22,844 nt of DNA. Source: Actinomycetes bacterium (lineage in GTDB: Bacteria; Actinomycetota; Acidimicrobiia; Acidimicrobiales; SZUA-35). A model generated the notes under the pieces. The model ran no database searches. It was not told the origin of the DNA and worked only from the letters and a program-made list of their open reading frames with translations. The stretch spans positions 1 to 22,844 of the forward strand of contig JAAETV010000267.1 of NCBI GenBank assembly GCA_024227975.1, given 5' to 3'. The position numbers were made by a program, and so were the translations under genes. Shown here piece after piece: positions 22,506 through 22,844 of this stretch (position 1 is its first letter; every line of letters starts with the position of its first letter).

Positions 22506-22844
22506 ATGGTCGACAAGCTCATGGCCGAGTTCGTCGGCACAGCCCTTCTCTTGGCCGCCGTTGTCGGCTCGGGGATCATGGCCGAGTCGCTCAGCGAAGA
22601 TGTCGGTCTCCAACTCCTGCAGAATGCCTTCGCCACGGCTGGGGTGCTGGCAGCGTTGATCCTCGCTCTGGGTCCAGCGTCGGGGGCCCACTTCAATCCG
22701 GCCGTGACCCTGGCGGCGCGTGCCCTCGGCACGATCGACACGCGCACCGCCCTCGCCTACATCCCGACCCAGATAGTGGGCGGCATCTTCGGCGTGATCA
22801 TTGCCAACCTGATGTTCGAGCTACCGGCCGTCAACTGGTCGACC
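22506..22844 (+). CDS. Aquaporin / MIP family channel (3' truncated)
   Basis: The window ends after 113 codons of an open frame. Visible are a first membrane helix (FVGTALLLAAVVGSGIMAE), a second helix (AFATAGVLAALILALGP), the first half-helix with the NPA signature in SGAHFNPAVTLA, and a third helix (YIPTQIVGGIFGVIIANLMF). These identify a membrane channel for water or small neutral solutes. The sequence VVGSGIMAESL resembles the aquaporins that sit in arsenic-resistance loci of other bacteria, but no ars gene is visible and the neighbour is a quinone-reductase-like gene. The second NPA and selectivity residues lie beyond the edge. Confidence 0.9.
   Translation, partial: MVDKLMAEFVGTALLLAAVVGSGIMAESLSEDVGLQLLQNAFATAGVLAALILALGPASGAHFNPAVTLAARALGTIDTRTALAYIPTQIVGGIFGVIIANLMFELPAVNWST

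Noticed and set aside
22377..22691. N-terminal extension of the quinone-reductase-like gene
   Set aside because: It would overlap the divergent aquaporin gene and lacks family similarity; GTG 22376 has a Shine-Dalgarno and the expected RAVVCKEFG start.

Overview
The window is G+C-rich DNA with dense, short-spaced genes and many GTG starts. The gene families point to a high-GC actinobacterium: a TIGR03086 (DinB-like) protein, an NDMA-dependent type zinc alcohol dehydrogenase, Asp-rich lipoproteins, and CaiB and acyl-CoA dehydrogenase catabolic genes. An uncultured Acidimicrobiia-like lineage is my best guess, but this is inference from gene content, with no rRNA or other marker in view. There are no tRNA or rRNA genes, no transposases and no CRISPR array. 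No gene-free stretch exceeds about 250 bases.

Layout. Positions 2-1473 (+) hold two secreted or lipoprotein-type proteins with acidic linkers; the first is cut by the window edge and ends in a hairpin terminator. Positions 1653-6399 hold a complete glycine betaine/proline-type ABC importer: a fused double permease and a CBS-containing ATPase overlap on the minus strand, the substrate-binding lipoprotein is divergent, and a TetR regulator lies downstream of the permease. Positions 6619-11667 hold a TIGR03086 protein, a CaiB-type CoA-transferase, a divergent beta-lactamase-fold serine hydrolase, a short-chain dehydrogenase and a divergent D-2-hydroxyacid dehydrogenase. Positions 11676-15723 hold a HAD-IG 5'-nucleotidase, the alcohol dehydrogenase, and a divergent Gfo/Idh/MocA-like protein.

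Positions 15714-17929 (-) form a tightly overlapping four-gene operon: a ferritin-like diiron protein, an SCP2-like protein, a 71-residue Cys/His zinc-ribbon-like protein and a two-[4Fe-4S] ferredoxin with a Cys-rich tail. It is divergent from an acyl-CoA dehydrogenase (18099-19355) whose stop codon sits in a palindromic 30-bp tandem repeat array. I regard this operon as the best candidate for an undescribed system: an oxygenase or desaturase with its own electron donor and a lipid-binding partner. Positions 19462-22376 (-) hold a class V aminotransferase, a lipoprotein and an NADPH:quinone-reductase-like enzyme. A 3'-truncated aquaporin starts at 22506.

Regulation. At least six genes have a TAnnnT hexamer only 6-9 bases before the start codon, the arrangement expected for leaderless transcripts. 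Others have a clear Shine-Dalgarno and a TAnnnT farther upstream. Overall the window reads as osmolyte uptake followed by lipid, CoA-thioester and alcohol catabolism.
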